A program made the translations under genes and the position numbers. The notes below the pieces were generated by a model, which had not been told where the DNA came from, did no database searches, and saw nothing but the letters and a program-made list of their open reading frames with translations. Shown here piece after piece: positions 26,731 through 35,302 of a stretch of 64,000 bases of DNA (within the stretch, counting starts at the first letter, position 1; each line of letters opens with the position of its first letter). The stretch comes from Bacillota bacterium. GTDB taxonomy: Bacteria > Bacillota > Negativicutes > Sporomusales > Sporomusaceae. Where the stretch lies: the NCBI GenBank assembly GCA_017889705.1, contig JAGGAB010000001.1, positions 92,791 to 156,790 on the forward strand. The letters run 5' to 3'.

Positions 26731-27444
26731 ATGTCTACAAATGCCTATAGTGTTAAATTAGAATCGTTTGAAGGCCCGTTAGACCTCTTAATGCATTTGA
26801 TAGAAAAAAACCAGGTAGATATCTATAATATTCCCATCGCCAAAATTACTGAACAATATCTGGATTATCTTAAGAATATGGAACACTTCAACATTGAAGT
26901 GGCCAGCGAATTTTTGGTTATGGCAGCAACCTTGCTGCTAATAAAATCGCGAATGTTACTACCTCGCCCGGTTGTTGTAGAGCCAGAAGAAGAAGGCGTA
27001 GACCCGCGTCAGGAATTAGTCGAACGCTTAATTGAGTATCGCAAATTCAAACAGGTTTCCCAACTGCTCAATAAATTGAGTTTTGACCGCGAACAATTCA
27101 TTACCCGGTTTCCTCAAGAATTTGCCAAGCAATTTCCACTGCCGGAAGGACTTGGTCTTGATGATCTGTTAAAAGCGTTTGCGGTGCTATGGGAAAGCTC
27201 TGTTCCGGAATTTGCCGTTATTACCCCTGAGGAAATTAGTGTCCAGGATAAAATGCATGACATTATTACTCTGTTAAGAAATCATGGCGGAAGTATGGAT
27301 TTTAACAAAACCATTATCAGAACAGGCTCTCACTCGGAATTTGTTGCTGCCTTTTTAGCTCTACTGGAGCTAATCAGATTAAAAAGTATAGTAATACATC
27401 AGGCTAAACCGTTTGCGCCTATTAGCCTTACGCTAAAGGAGTGA
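26731..27444 (+). CDS. scpA: Segregation and condensation protein A (kleisin)
   Basis: 237 residues. The N-terminal SMC-binding region (FEGPLDLLMHLIEKNQVDIYN) and the C-terminal winged helix are typical. ScpA bridges SMC heads in the bacterial condensin. It overlaps scpB by 4 bases. Confidence 0.95.
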   Translation: MSTNAYSVKLESFEGPLDLLMHLIEKNQVDIYNIPIAKITEQYLDYLKNMEHFNIEVASEFLVMAATLLLIKSRMLLPRPVVVEPEEEGVDPRQELVERLIEYRKFKQVSQLLNKLSFDREQFITRFPQEFAKQFPLPEGLGLDDLLKAFAVLWESSVPEFAVITPEEISVQDKMHDIITLLRNHGGSMDFNKTIIRTGSHSEFVAAFLALLELIRLKSIVIHQAKPFAPISLTLKE

Positions 27445-27980
27445 TAAATTTGTTTGACCGGCATTTGCTGGGTGCAATTGAAGCTTTACTTTTTGCTTCT
27501 GGACAACCGCTTGCGGCAGAAAGGATTGCAGGAATACTTGATATCACTGTTGAGCAGGTTCATATATTAGTCAATGATATGAATGCTGCTATGGCAGATG
27601 ACCAGCGCGGGCTGATTACTGTCGAGGTAGCCGGCGGCTATCAGCTTTGTACTAAACCGCTGCTTTATTCCATTGTCAGCAAATTGGCCGAAATACAAGA
27701 CAGTAAGCTGTCGACAGCCGCACTGGAAACCCTGTCGATAGTGGCCTTTAAACAGCCAGTAACCAGACAGGAGATCGAAAGCATTCGGGGTGTTAATGCT
27801 GATAGAGTGGTGGCAACTTTACTGGAACGTCAGTTAATCAAAGAAGTAGGACGCAAAGATGCAATCGGCCGTCCTATTTTATACGGAACCACCAATGAAT
27901 TTTTACAATGTTTTGGATTAAAAGGCCTGGATGATTTGCCAGATATATCAAATTTATTACCTGCTGATCAGGAAGAATAA
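27441..27980 (+). CDS. scpB: Segregation and condensation protein B
   Basis: 179 residues, two winged-helix domains; hallmark segments ALETLSIVAFKQPVTRQEIESIRGV and GRKDAIGRPILYGTT are present. Partner of ScpA-SMC in chromosome compaction. Confidence 0.95.
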   Translation: MINLFDRHLLGAIEALLFASGQPLAAERIAGILDITVEQVHILVNDMNAAMADDQRGLITVEVAGGYQLCTKPLLYSIVSKLAEIQDSKLSTAALETLSIVAFKQPVTRQEIESIRGVNADRVVATLLERQLIKEVGRKDAIGRPILYGTTNEFLQCFGLKGLDDLPDISNLLPADQEE

Positions 27981-28010
27981 GGACACATCAGTGTCCTTAT
28001 TTTCTTTTCT
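27978..28010 (+). terminator. Terminator after scpB
   Basis: AAGGACAC-ATCA-GTGTCCTT stem then a T-rich stretch. Confidence 0.75.
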
Positions 28011-28084
28011 CTAGTGCTTACAGTGCATAGTATCTTGTTGTAATGCAAAAAATTAAACATAAGCGAGACAAAGAGGTATTGCGC

Positions 28085-28762
28085 ATGAATCGTTGGCTAT
28101 TAATTTTGACATCAACAGCAATTTTGTTGATATTGCTTTGCCGTATCAATCTCTATATTAATTTACAGTTTTCTCGCCGTGAGGATGACGATTATTTGGC
28201 TGTTACGGTATATGCTTTGCAAAAACTTTTTGTATATAGTATAAAAATCCCCACGATTATGCTTATCAAACATGACAATTTACTATGGATTTCTTCTGAA
28301 ATTGAAACTCCGCCCAATATAGCCAAAACTAAGCTAAATCGCGAACAGCGGTTTTTAAAGAAAACATGTAAATTACTATTTTATGAACCAGATCGATTTT
28401 GGCGTTTAATCAAATTAGCTAAACAGATTTTTCACGACTATCGAAAATATATGGATAACCTATCGACCGGCATCCATTGTGAAAAATTTGAATTAAAAGC
28501 AAGTTACGGTTTTGATGACGCAGCACTTACCGGCCTGTTTATGGGTATATGGGGTTCTGTACTTCAATTATTGTTGACGGCTATGCACAACCGTATTATG
28601 TTAGATACCGAACCGTCAATTCAAATACAGCCAAATTACAAACACAGTCAGCTTGAGGTGGAACTCAGTTGTATATTCAGAATACGATTGGGTAATGTTA
28701 TTACTGCAACAATTGCAGTTTTGAAAAATTTATCATATACGGGGGCGACTAGCAGTGGCTGA
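28085..28762 (+). CDS. DUF2953 membrane-anchored protein (YtfI-like)
   Basis: 225 residues from ATG 28085. One N-terminal membrane span (residues 4-24), then a soluble region with a central basic helix and a C-terminal KASYGFDDAALTGLFMGIWGS motif and IQIQPNYKHSQLEVELSCIFRIRLG, the DUF2953 signature. Stands directly before ytfJ with an 8-base overlap, as ytfI-ytfJ in B. subtilis. Function unknown; sporulation link by neighbour. Confidence 0.88.
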   Translation: MNRWLLILTSTAILLILLCRINLYINLQFSRREDDDYLAVTVYALQKLFVYSIKIPTIMLIKHDNLLWISSEIETPPNIAKTKLNREQRFLKKTCKLLFYEPDRFWRLIKLAKQIFHDYRKYMDNLSTGIHCEKFELKASYGFDDAALTGLFMGIWGSVLQLLLTAMHNRIMLDTEPSIQIQPNYKHSQLEVELSCIFRIRLGNVITATIAVLKNLSYTGATSSG

Positions 28763-29216
28763 GCATCCAATACAAGGTTTGATGAAAACAGCTATGGAAA
28801 GCATCAAAGGCATGATTGATGTCAATACCATCGTTGGTGATGCCGTAGAAACTTCTGATGGAACAGTAATTATCCCCATCTCCCGGGTGGCTTTTGGATT
28901 TGCAGCTGGTGGCGGTGACTATGAAGCAGAAGAGGTAAAAACCGACCATCCTTTTGGCGGTGCCAGCGGCGCAGGTATTAGTGTTAAACCTGTAGGATTT
29001 TTAGTATGTTCGCCATCAAGCGGTGTACGTTTTATGTCAGTAGAAAATAATATGTTTTATGATCGTCTTATTGATATGGTGCCACAAGTAATAAATAAAT
29101 TTGAAAAAATGTTTACTGGCAATGCTGATAAAAGTGACGAGGAAGAAGAAGAGGGCGACCTTGAATACCTTGCCCAAACCGCTGAAACGCAAGGAAAAAA
29201 TTCGGCCTTCCAGTGA
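28755..29216 (+). CDS. ytfJ: GerW-family sporulation protein YtfJ
   Basis: 153 residues. Conserved core: GDAVETSDGTVIIPISRVAFGFAAGGG, GGASGAGISVKPVGFLV, and PQVINKFEKM, then an acidic tail (DKSDEEEEEGDLEYL). The family is found in spore formers and affects spore germination; mechanism unknown. GTG start, coupled to the upstream DUF2953 gene. Confidence 0.93.
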   Translation: MAEHPIQGLMKTAMESIKGMIDVNTIVGDAVETSDGTVIIPISRVAFGFAAGGGDYEAEEVKTDHPFGGASGAGISVKPVGFLVCSPSSGVRFMSVENNMFYDRLIDMVPQVINKFEKMFTGNADKSDEEEEEGDLEYLAQTAETQGKNSAFQ

Positions 29217-29222
29217 GTGCAT

Positions 29223-29252
29223 AAAAACCCACACATAACTGTGTGGGTTTTT
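29223..29252. terminator. Bidirectional terminator after ytfJ
   Basis: A 12-13 bp stem, AAAAACCCACAC with GTGTGGGTTTTT, between convergent genes. Confidence 0.9.
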
Positions 29253-29269
29253 ACATATAAATGTACTGT

Positions 29270-29458
29270 TTATGCTAAGCTATCAAGTTTATCTTTAATT
29301 TGAGTTGAATGAATTGCCTCAGCTTCCGCAAAATGTTTAAACATTTTTGCTACTTCTTTGTCATTAACGCGGTCGGCAACAGACTGATAATCACGCACAA
29401 GTTCTTGCTTTTGCGTAAGTGTGGTTCGCAAAGCAGATTTGAGGTCAAGCATTTCCAT
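29270..29458 (-). CDS. Small ferritin-like helical protein (unknown)
   Basis: 62 residues with GGAGGTG 8 bases before the ATG. Two predicted helices; the second carries FKHFAEAEAIHSTQIKDKL, whose E-x-x-x-H pattern resembles half of a ferritin/rubrerythrin four-helix metal site. A dimer could complete the bundle. Similar small proteins occur in anaerobes beside oxidative-stress genes. The gene is monocistronic and divergent from dacB. Confidence 0.75.
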   Translation of the reverse strand: MEMLDLKSALRTTLTQKQELVRDYQSVADRVNDKEVAKMFKHFAEAEAIHSTQIKDKLDSLA

Positions 29459-29566
29459 ATTGATTCACCTCCTTGAATTTGTTACTATTATTTCCGTCTG
29501 GGCAGTAAATAATCCACGGATTAATATTACACACCAAAATTAGACAAGCATGTAAATAAGTTCATT

Positions 29567-29595
29567 TTGACCTTGAACAAAAATAATTATATAAT
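29567..29595 (+). promoter_or_regulatory. SigA-type promoter of dacB
   Basis: TTGACC (29567-29572), 17-base spacer, TATAAT (29590-29595), 36 bases before the dacB start. Close to the housekeeping consensus. Confidence 0.65.
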
Positions 29596-29631
29596 AGGGT
29601 TTGGCTTAACCCGGACGAAAGGACACATTCC

Positions 29632-30780
29632 ATGCGATTAAAAACTAAGCTCAACTTACTTATATTACTTTGTTTGCTACTGTTGCCGACAACAATAGCA
29701 GCAAACGATTCTATACCGGATCTCACCGCCAAAGCTGCCATTGTCATGGAAGCGTCAACCGGCAAAGTGCTTTATAGTAAAAATGCCAGCGAACGACGCT
29801 ATCCTGCCAGTACTACCAAAATTGTCACGCTCATTACTGCGCTGGAATATGGTAAACTTTCCGATAAGATAACTGCCAGCCCAAATGCGGCTGCCACCGA
29901 AGGTTCTTCCTTATGGCTTTCAGCCGGAGAACAACTTAGCCTTAACGATATGCTATATGGTATTATGCTTGTTTCCGGTAATGACGCTACAGTCGCGGTA
30001 GCTGAACATATCGCTGGGTCAGTGGACGGTTTCGCCAAATTAATGACTGAAAAAGCGCATGCCATCGGAGCTGTAAACAGTAACTTTGTTAATACCAGTG
30101 GTTTGCCTAATGAAAACCATTACACTACAGCCTACGATCTAGCTAAAATAACTGCCTATGGTTACAAAAACCCTTTATTTGCTCAGATTGTTTCTACAAA
30201 AAATAAAGTGATTCCCTGGCCTGGAAAAGATCATGACAGAGATTTATACAACGAAAATAGGATGCTCTGGTTGTATGACGGGGCAAATGGAGTTAAAACC
30301 GGCTATACTGATGCAGCCGGACGCTGTCTGGTTTCAGCAGCCAATCGCAATGGTGTGCAAATCGTTGCCGTAGTTTTAGATAGCGAACGCATGTGGGATG
30401 ATTCTATAAAGCTTTTAGATTATGGATTTGCTCAGCTTAAACAAGTTCCCATGATTACTAAAGGCGATATTCTAAAAACTGTTAAAATTCAAGAGGGTAA
30501 AGCCACCACGATCAAATTAGTGGCAGATAATGATATTCTTATACCAATGGTTGATAATGAGCGCGATAAATTCACTACCGTTATTGATGCACCTGCCAAA
30601 GTGAGCGCGCCTGTAGTCGCTGGTCAAAAAATCGGTACGGTTAAAATCATGTATAACAATATCGAAGTTGCAAGCACTGATCTAATTGCTGACCAGTCAG
30701 TTGAAAAGAAATCCTTCTTTGGAATGCTTTGGGGATCAGTTGTTGGCTTTATGAATTTTGTATTTCGCAACTTTGCTTAA
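29632..30780 (+). CDS. dacB: D-alanyl-D-alanine carboxypeptidase DacB-like
   Basis: 382 residues with a signal peptide (1-24), Ser60-T-T-Lys63, SGNDA and KTGYT motifs and a C-terminal beta domain with terminal amphipathic helix. Removes terminal D-Ala of stem peptides. The neighbours spmA and spmB are the partners of dacB in the Bacillus spore-cortex operon. A housekeeping-type promoter upstream suggests it may also serve growth. Confidence 0.9.
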   Translation: MRLKTKLNLLILLCLLLLPTTIAANDSIPDLTAKAAIVMEASTGKVLYSKNASERRYPASTTKIVTLITALEYGKLSDKITASPNAAATEGSSLWLSAGEQLSLNDMLYGIMLVSGNDATVAVAEHIAGSVDGFAKLMTEKAHAIGAVNSNFVNTSGLPNENHYTTAYDLAKITAYGYKNPLFAQIVSTKNKVIPWPGKDHDRDLYNENRMLWLYDGANGVKTGYTDAAGRCLVSAANRNGVQIVAVVLDSERMWDDSIKLLDYGFAQLKQVPMITKGDILKTVKIQEGKATTIKLVADNDILIPMVDNERDKFTTVIDAPAKVSAPVVAGQKIGTVKIMYNNIEVASTDLIADQSVEKKSFFGMLWGSVVGFMNFVFRNFA

Positions 30781-30804
30781 AAGACGCTAACCGCGTCTTT
30801 TTTT
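30779..30804 (+). terminator. Terminator between dacB and spmA
   Basis: AAAAGACGC stem with GCGTCTTTT around a five-base loop, then T's. It separates spmAB from dacB, unlike the B. subtilis single operon. Confidence 0.75.
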
Positions 30805-30857
30805 GTTGTTCTAGCTTATACCCGTGTGTCATACCATCATACTGGGTGATCATATTT

Positions 30858-31439
30858 ATGATTAATCTAATTTGGATGCTGCTAATGGCCAGTGGCATAA
30901 TTTATGCCGGGTTAAACGGTCGTATCGAAGTTGTCACGGCAAGCGCTATCAGTGCCGCTAAAGATGCCGTCGAATTATCTATTAACTTAATCGGTGTCAT
31001 GTGTTTATGGCTAGGAATTATGAAAATCGCTGAAATATCGGGACTAATTAAGCTGCTTTCCTTTCTTCTGCAACCTTTTATAAGTCTCTTATTTCCCAGT
31101 GTACCCAAAAATCATCCAGCTCTTGGTGCCATCATTATGACAATCAGTGCCAATATGTTAGGACTAGGGAATGCCGTAACCCCGCTTGGCATTAAAGCAA
31201 TGCAACAATTACAAACTATTAATCCTAAAAAAGATACGGCGACTCCAGCTATGTGTACACTATTAGCACTGTGTACCACAGGGTTTACCCTGGTTCCGGC
31301 AACAATTATCGCCTTACGTTCGGCAGCAGGTTCAATTGATCCCACAGCAATTGTCGGTTCAACTTTTATTGTCAGTCTGGTGTCCACAATGTTTGTACTT
31401 GTCATTGACCGGCTGTGCCAGGTTATATTTAAGCGGTAA
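30858..31439 (+). CDS. spmA: Spore maturation protein A
   Basis: 193 residues from ATG 30858; membrane protein with nucleoside-transporter gate (Gate) type repeats. Conserved MCLWLGIMKIAEISGL, SANMLGLGNAVTPLG and TGFTLVPATIIALR segments. Needed for full core dehydration in Bacillus. The longer frame from 30729 overlaps dacB and the terminator and is rejected. Confidence 0.93.
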   Translation: MINLIWMLLMASGIIYAGLNGRIEVVTASAISAAKDAVELSINLIGVMCLWLGIMKIAEISGLIKLLSFLLQPFISLLFPSVPKNHPALGAIIMTISANMLGLGNAVTPLGIKAMQQLQTINPKKDTATPAMCTLLALCTTGFTLVPATIIALRSAAGSIDPTAIVGSTFIVSLVSTMFVLVIDRLCQVIFKR

Positions 31440-31456
31440 GGGCAGGAGGAGCTGTC

Positions 31457-32002
31457 ATGTTGCTTGAACTATGTGAACAGTTGTCAGTCTGGGTAATTCC
31501 CGCTATACTGCTCATAATTCCCGTCATAGGGTATTTGCGAAAGGTAAAAGTATATGAAGCCTTTGTTGATGGTGCTGGCGAAGGGTTTCATACGGCAATT
31601 CGTATTTTACCTTGTCTTGTCGCCATGTTGGTGGCTATCAGTATCTTTCGGGCATCAGGTGCTATGGAGGCCTGTATTGTCTTTATCGCTCCCTTGCTAA
31701 ATAGTCTGGGTATTCCTTCTGATTTAGTACCGCTGGCTATAATGCGCCCGCTATCAGGCAGCGGTTCACTTGGACTAACAACTGAACTCCTCAACACATA
31801 CGGCCCAGATTCCCTTGTGGGCCAAATAGCTTCAACCGTATTAGCCAGTACAGACACAACTTTTTATGTATTGACAGTATATTTCGGAGCAGTCGCTGTC
31901 AATAATCCCCGCTACGCGCCACTTGTGGGGTTAACGGGTGATATTGCCAGCTTCTTGGCATCAGTTTATATCTGCCAATATTTGTTTAGTAATAACGGGT
32001 AA
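31457..32002 (+). CDS. spmB: Spore maturation protein B
   Basis: 181 residues, about four to five membrane segments and Gate-type motifs (AIRILPCLVAMLVAISIFRASG, MRPLSGSGSLG, DTTFYVLTVYFG). Partner of SpmA. AGGAGG 9 bases upstream. Confidence 0.93.
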   Translation: MLLELCEQLSVWVIPAILLIIPVIGYLRKVKVYEAFVDGAGEGFHTAIRILPCLVAMLVAISIFRASGAMEACIVFIAPLLNSLGIPSDLVPLAIMRPLSGSGSLGLTTELLNTYGPDSLVGQIASTVLASTDTTFYVLTVYFGAVAVNNPRYAPLVGLTGDIASFLASVYICQYLFSNNG

Positions 32003-32025
32003 CACAATGTTGCCTGTTATTTTTA
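31991..32025 (+). terminator. Terminator after spmB
   Basis: AATAACGGGTAA pairs with TTGCCTGTTATT (two wobbles or mismatches), then T's. Confidence 0.65.
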
Positions 32026-32171
32026 TCAAACAATTTAATGGGACAAGACTTGAGTATTACCACTTACGTGAGTTTATACAGGGTTTTCTTTGTGCCTGGG
32101 TTTGTGGCACTTTCCCAAACAGCGAATACACTATATTGTGATTTTTAAAGCAGAAACTGGAGGGAAGGTCC

Positions 32172-33452
32172 ATGATTAAAGTGGTAGTGGTGGGCGGTGG
32201 CTGGGCTGGTTGCGCAGCAGCGCTATCAGCAGCAAAAGCCGGCGCACAGGTAGTATTGCTTGAGCGTACCGACTTATTGCTGGGAACCGGTTTAGTAGGC
32301 GGTATATTTCGCAACAATGGCAGATTTACAGCAGCTGAAGAAGCGATTGCAATGGGGGGCGGCGATTTATTTGTAGCCATGGATGCCAATACCAGGCACC
32401 GTGGCGTAAATTTTCCCGGTCACAGCCATGCATCATTTTATGACGTGACTACCATGGAACCTTTAGTTAAAAAGATTCTCCAAAACTACGGTATCGAAAT
32501 AAAAACACGGGCACGTGTATCCGGTCTTGTTAAATATGGCAAAAAAATTCAGCACCTCACCTTTGATAATGAAGAAATCATTACCGGCGATGCTTTTGTG
32601 GATACAACAGGGACTACAGGACCCATGGGTAACTGTTTGAAATATGGCAATGGCTGTGCTATGTGTATTCTTCGCTGCCCAACCTTTGGACCGCGAGTAA
32701 GCCTTACCAGCAAAGCAGATGTTAAAGAAATAATGGGCAAAAAAGCCGATGGCTCCTATGGCGCTATGAGCGGCTCCTGCAAAATTAACAAAGACTCTTT
32801 AAGTTCTGAACTGAAAAACCAATTAGAAAAAGAAGGCATGGTGGTAATCCCATTGCCGGAGAATCTCAAAAAATCAGGCATGTTGGGAAAAAAAGCCTGC
32901 TCCCAATATGCGATTGCCGATTACGCCGAAAATATAGTGCTTATTGATACCGGCCATGCCAAGCTTATGACACCGTTTTTCCCGATTGATATGCTGCGAA
33001 CAATACCGGGGCTTGAACGTGCCCGTTATGAAGATCCATACTCAGGTGGCGTAGGCAACTCTATCCGGTATCTCGGTATTGCCCCTTGCGATAGTGCCTT
33101 AAAAGTAGATTCTATCGATAATTTATTCTGTGCCGGTGAAAAATCCGGAATCCTGGTAGGACATACCGAAGCAGTAGTAACCGGTTTGCTAAGCGGCCAC
33201 AATGCGGTTCGCTACTGCCTTGACATGAAATACCTGGAATTACCAACTGAACTGGCCTCCGGTGATTTTATTCAATTTATTCATAAACAGATGGCAACTG
33301 AGGAAGGAATTAAGCTGCGATATACATTCTCAGGATCCATCTATTTCGAGCACATGAAAACGCTGGGATTATATTCCGCGCAGCGCGGCGAAATTATTGA
33401 ACGCATAAGCAAAACCGGCCTTACCGATATTTATAATACTTGTCTGGTATAA
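32172..33452 (+). CDS. FAD-dependent oxidoreductase with internal Cys cluster (unknown)
   Basis: 426 residues. N-terminal dinucleotide-binding GGGWAGCAAALSAAKAG and a C-terminal FAD-contact segment LFCAGEKSGILVGHTEAVVTG are similar in style to the GidA/TrmFO superfamily. A Cys-rich insertion (CLKYGNGCAMCILRCP, about residues 157-172) is unusual for simple FAD enzymes and could hold an Fe-S cluster or redox thiols. GGAGGG 8 bases upstream. The following gene starts after 15 bases and encodes a PyrK-like electron-transfer protein, so the two probably form one redox complex. Substrate unknown. Confidence 0.85.
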   Translation: MIKVVVVGGGWAGCAAALSAAKAGAQVVLLERTDLLLGTGLVGGIFRNNGRFTAAEEAIAMGGGDLFVAMDANTRHRGVNFPGHSHASFYDVTTMEPLVKKILQNYGIEIKTRARVSGLVKYGKKIQHLTFDNEEIITGDAFVDTTGTTGPMGNCLKYGNGCAMCILRCPTFGPRVSLTSKADVKEIMGKKADGSYGAMSGSCKINKDSLSSELKNQLEKEGMVVIPLPENLKKSGMLGKKACSQYAIADYAENIVLIDTGHAKLMTPFFPIDMLRTIPGLERARYEDPYSGGVGNSIRYLGIAPCDSALKVDSIDNLFCAGEKSGILVGHTEAVVTGLLSGHNAVRYCLDMKYLELPTELASGDFIQFIHKQMATEEGIKLRYTFSGSIYFEHMKTLGLYSAQRGEIIERISKTGLTDIYNTCLV

Positions 33453-33467
33453 TAAGGAGGGATAGCT

Positions 33468-34457
33468 ATGTTGATAAAACTTCCTACACGCTGTATTGAT
33501 ATCAATTCACCATATTGTCCCTGCCTGCTGTCAGAAACTAATCATTGCACATTTTGCAGTCATCTGAAAGGCGAAGCAACTTGTGACTGCAATTGGAGCG
33601 GGGTGTGCATACTATACGAAAAACAGTGGCAGCTCAAAAAAGATCACTGGGGCAGCACTAGCGATATTGATACACCTGTACGTTTGGAAGCTGAAACAAA
33701 GTTTAGTATTAAAGAGCAAATTGCTGCAGATACATATGTATTAACAATAGAAGTTAATTCTGAACTTGCGCAATCCCTTGATAAATGCGGTTCTTTTGTG
33801 TTTTTGCGGCGGCCGTCAGACCAACAATTTTATCACTTTCCTGTCGGCGTAATGAAAATAACAGGCAACTTAATTCATGTCGTTGTTGAAACCATTGGCC
33901 CCAAATCTACCCGCTTGCTAGCTGATAATAACAACCAAGTTTTAGTACGCGGACCATATTATAACGGTATTTTTGGTCAGCCCTGGATTGACAACATAGA
34001 TAATGGTAAAATATTATTAATAGTTGGAGGTATCGGTCAAGCTCCGGCTGTAGCAATAGTCCGCCAGTTAGTGAAAAAAAATAACCATATTAAGGTCATT
34101 GCCGCCCCGGGGAAAGTTGGCCAAATATTCATTGCCGATGAACTTACTGATTTAGATGTTCAACTGCAGGAAGTAACCTCTATGCGCCAAAGGGGAATGC
34201 GCTACTTGTCCGACTGTCTGGCAAATAGTCAGGAATGTCCGGATTTAATCATCAGCGCCGGTCCAGATGAGCAACATTATGGAGTTATTGCTGTTATGCA
34301 TGCTGCCGGCATCAGCTTGCCAATGGCCGCAACCAATAACAATACCATGTGTTGTGGCGAAGGTATATGCGGCAGTTGCCAGAAAGTAACCAAAGATAAT
34401 AAACGCGTACGTACTTGTAAAGTCCAGACTGATTTTAGTCAATTTATTCAAGAATAA
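33468..34457 (+). CDS. PyrK-like FAD/2Fe-2S electron-transfer subunit
   Basis: 329 residues. The N-terminal ~45 residues contain eight or more cysteines (CPCLLSE..CTFCSHL...CDCNWSGVC), an extra metal-binding module. Then a ferredoxin-reductase fold with FAD-binding and NAD-binding parts (LLIVGGIGQAPAVAIVRQL near 180), and a C-terminal 2Fe-2S motif CCGEGICGSC...C as in PyrK and sulfide dehydrogenase B subunits. No pyrD is adjacent. AAGGAGG upstream. Predicted to pass electrons between NAD(P)H and the FAD partner encoded just upstream. Confidence 0.85.
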   Translation: MLIKLPTRCIDINSPYCPCLLSETNHCTFCSHLKGEATCDCNWSGVCILYEKQWQLKKDHWGSTSDIDTPVRLEAETKFSIKEQIAADTYVLTIEVNSELAQSLDKCGSFVFLRRPSDQQFYHFPVGVMKITGNLIHVVVETIGPKSTRLLADNNNQVLVRGPYYNGIFGQPWIDNIDNGKILLIVGGIGQAPAVAIVRQLVKKNNHIKVIAAPGKVGQIFIADELTDLDVQLQEVTSMRQRGMRYLSDCLANSQECPDLIISAGPDEQHYGVIAVMHAAGISLPMAATNNNTMCCGEGICGSCQKVTKDNKRVRTCKVQTDFSQFIQE

Positions 34458-34487
34458 ACTATGCTTTGAAAGTAGGAGTCGAATTTC

Positions 34488-35222
34488 ATGTTAGAACGCT
34501 TGCAAAAATTCATCGCCCAGGCTGGAGTTGCTTCCCGCCGTGATGCAGAAGAACTTATTAAAGCTGGCCGAGTAACAGTCAACGGTAAAATTGTTACTGA
34601 ACTTGGCACCAAGGTTGAGCCCAAACGTGACAAAGTTGCTGTTGATAAAAAGCTCATAAAAGCCGAAAAATATCTTTATATTTTGCTTTATAAGCCCAAA
34701 GGAGTAATAACGGCTTTAGAAGATCCTCAGGGTCGAAAAACCGTTACTAATCTTGTTGCCGATATTCCTGAACGTATTTATCCGGTGGGCAGGCTAGACT
34801 ATAATACCGAAGGTTTACTCATCATGACCAACGATGGTGATTTAACTAATGCCTTAACTCATCCCCGCCACGAAATAGCGAAAACGTATCTGGCCAAAGT
34901 CCATGGCTATCCACCTGAAGAAAAGCTCGATAAGCTTAGGATCGGTATCAAACTGGAAGATGGTGTCACGGCTCCTGCAAAAGTCAATATTGTCGGTATC
35001 GACCAGGAAAAAGAATTAACTACCCTTGAGATAGTAATTTACGAAGGAAAAAACCGCCAGATACGCCGGATGTGTGAAGCCATTGGCCATCCTGTAAAAA
35101 ACCTGAAACGAGTTAAAATTTCTTTCTTAACATTAGAAGGTCTTCGCCGTGGGCAGTACCGCCATCTGCTCCCCAGCGAAGTGGAAGAATTAAAAAAAGT
35201 AAGCAAAAAAAAGAACGACTAA
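34488..35222 (+). CDS. rluB: 23S rRNA pseudouridine synthase RluB-type
   Basis: 244 residues. N-terminal S4 domain (ERLQKFIAQAGVASRRDAEELI) and RsuA/RluB catalytic domain with Asp in PVGRLDYNTEGLLIMTNDG and the closing EGKNRQIRRMCEAIGHPV. In B. subtilis rluB follows spmB directly; here two redox genes intervene. Confidence 0.93.
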   Translation: MLERLQKFIAQAGVASRRDAEELIKAGRVTVNGKIVTELGTKVEPKRDKVAVDKKLIKAEKYLYILLYKPKGVITALEDPQGRKTVTNLVADIPERIYPVGRLDYNTEGLLIMTNDGDLTNALTHPRHEIAKTYLAKVHGYPPEEKLDKLRIGIKLEDGVTAPAKVNIVGIDQEKELTTLEIVIYEGKNRQIRRMCEAIGHPVKNLKRVKISFLTLEGLRRGQYRHLLPSEVEELKKVSKKKND

Positions 35223-35229
35223 CATTTTT

Positions 35230-35258
35230 ACCCTTATTTCGGCAAATAAGGGTTTTTT
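35230..35258 (+). terminator. Terminator after rluB
   Basis: ACCCTTATTT-CGGC-AAATAAGGGT then T's. Confidence 0.9.
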
Positions 35259-35302
35259 GTTAAATGAATTCCAAGAATAAGTGTGAAAAGTGAGTGTGTA
35301 GT

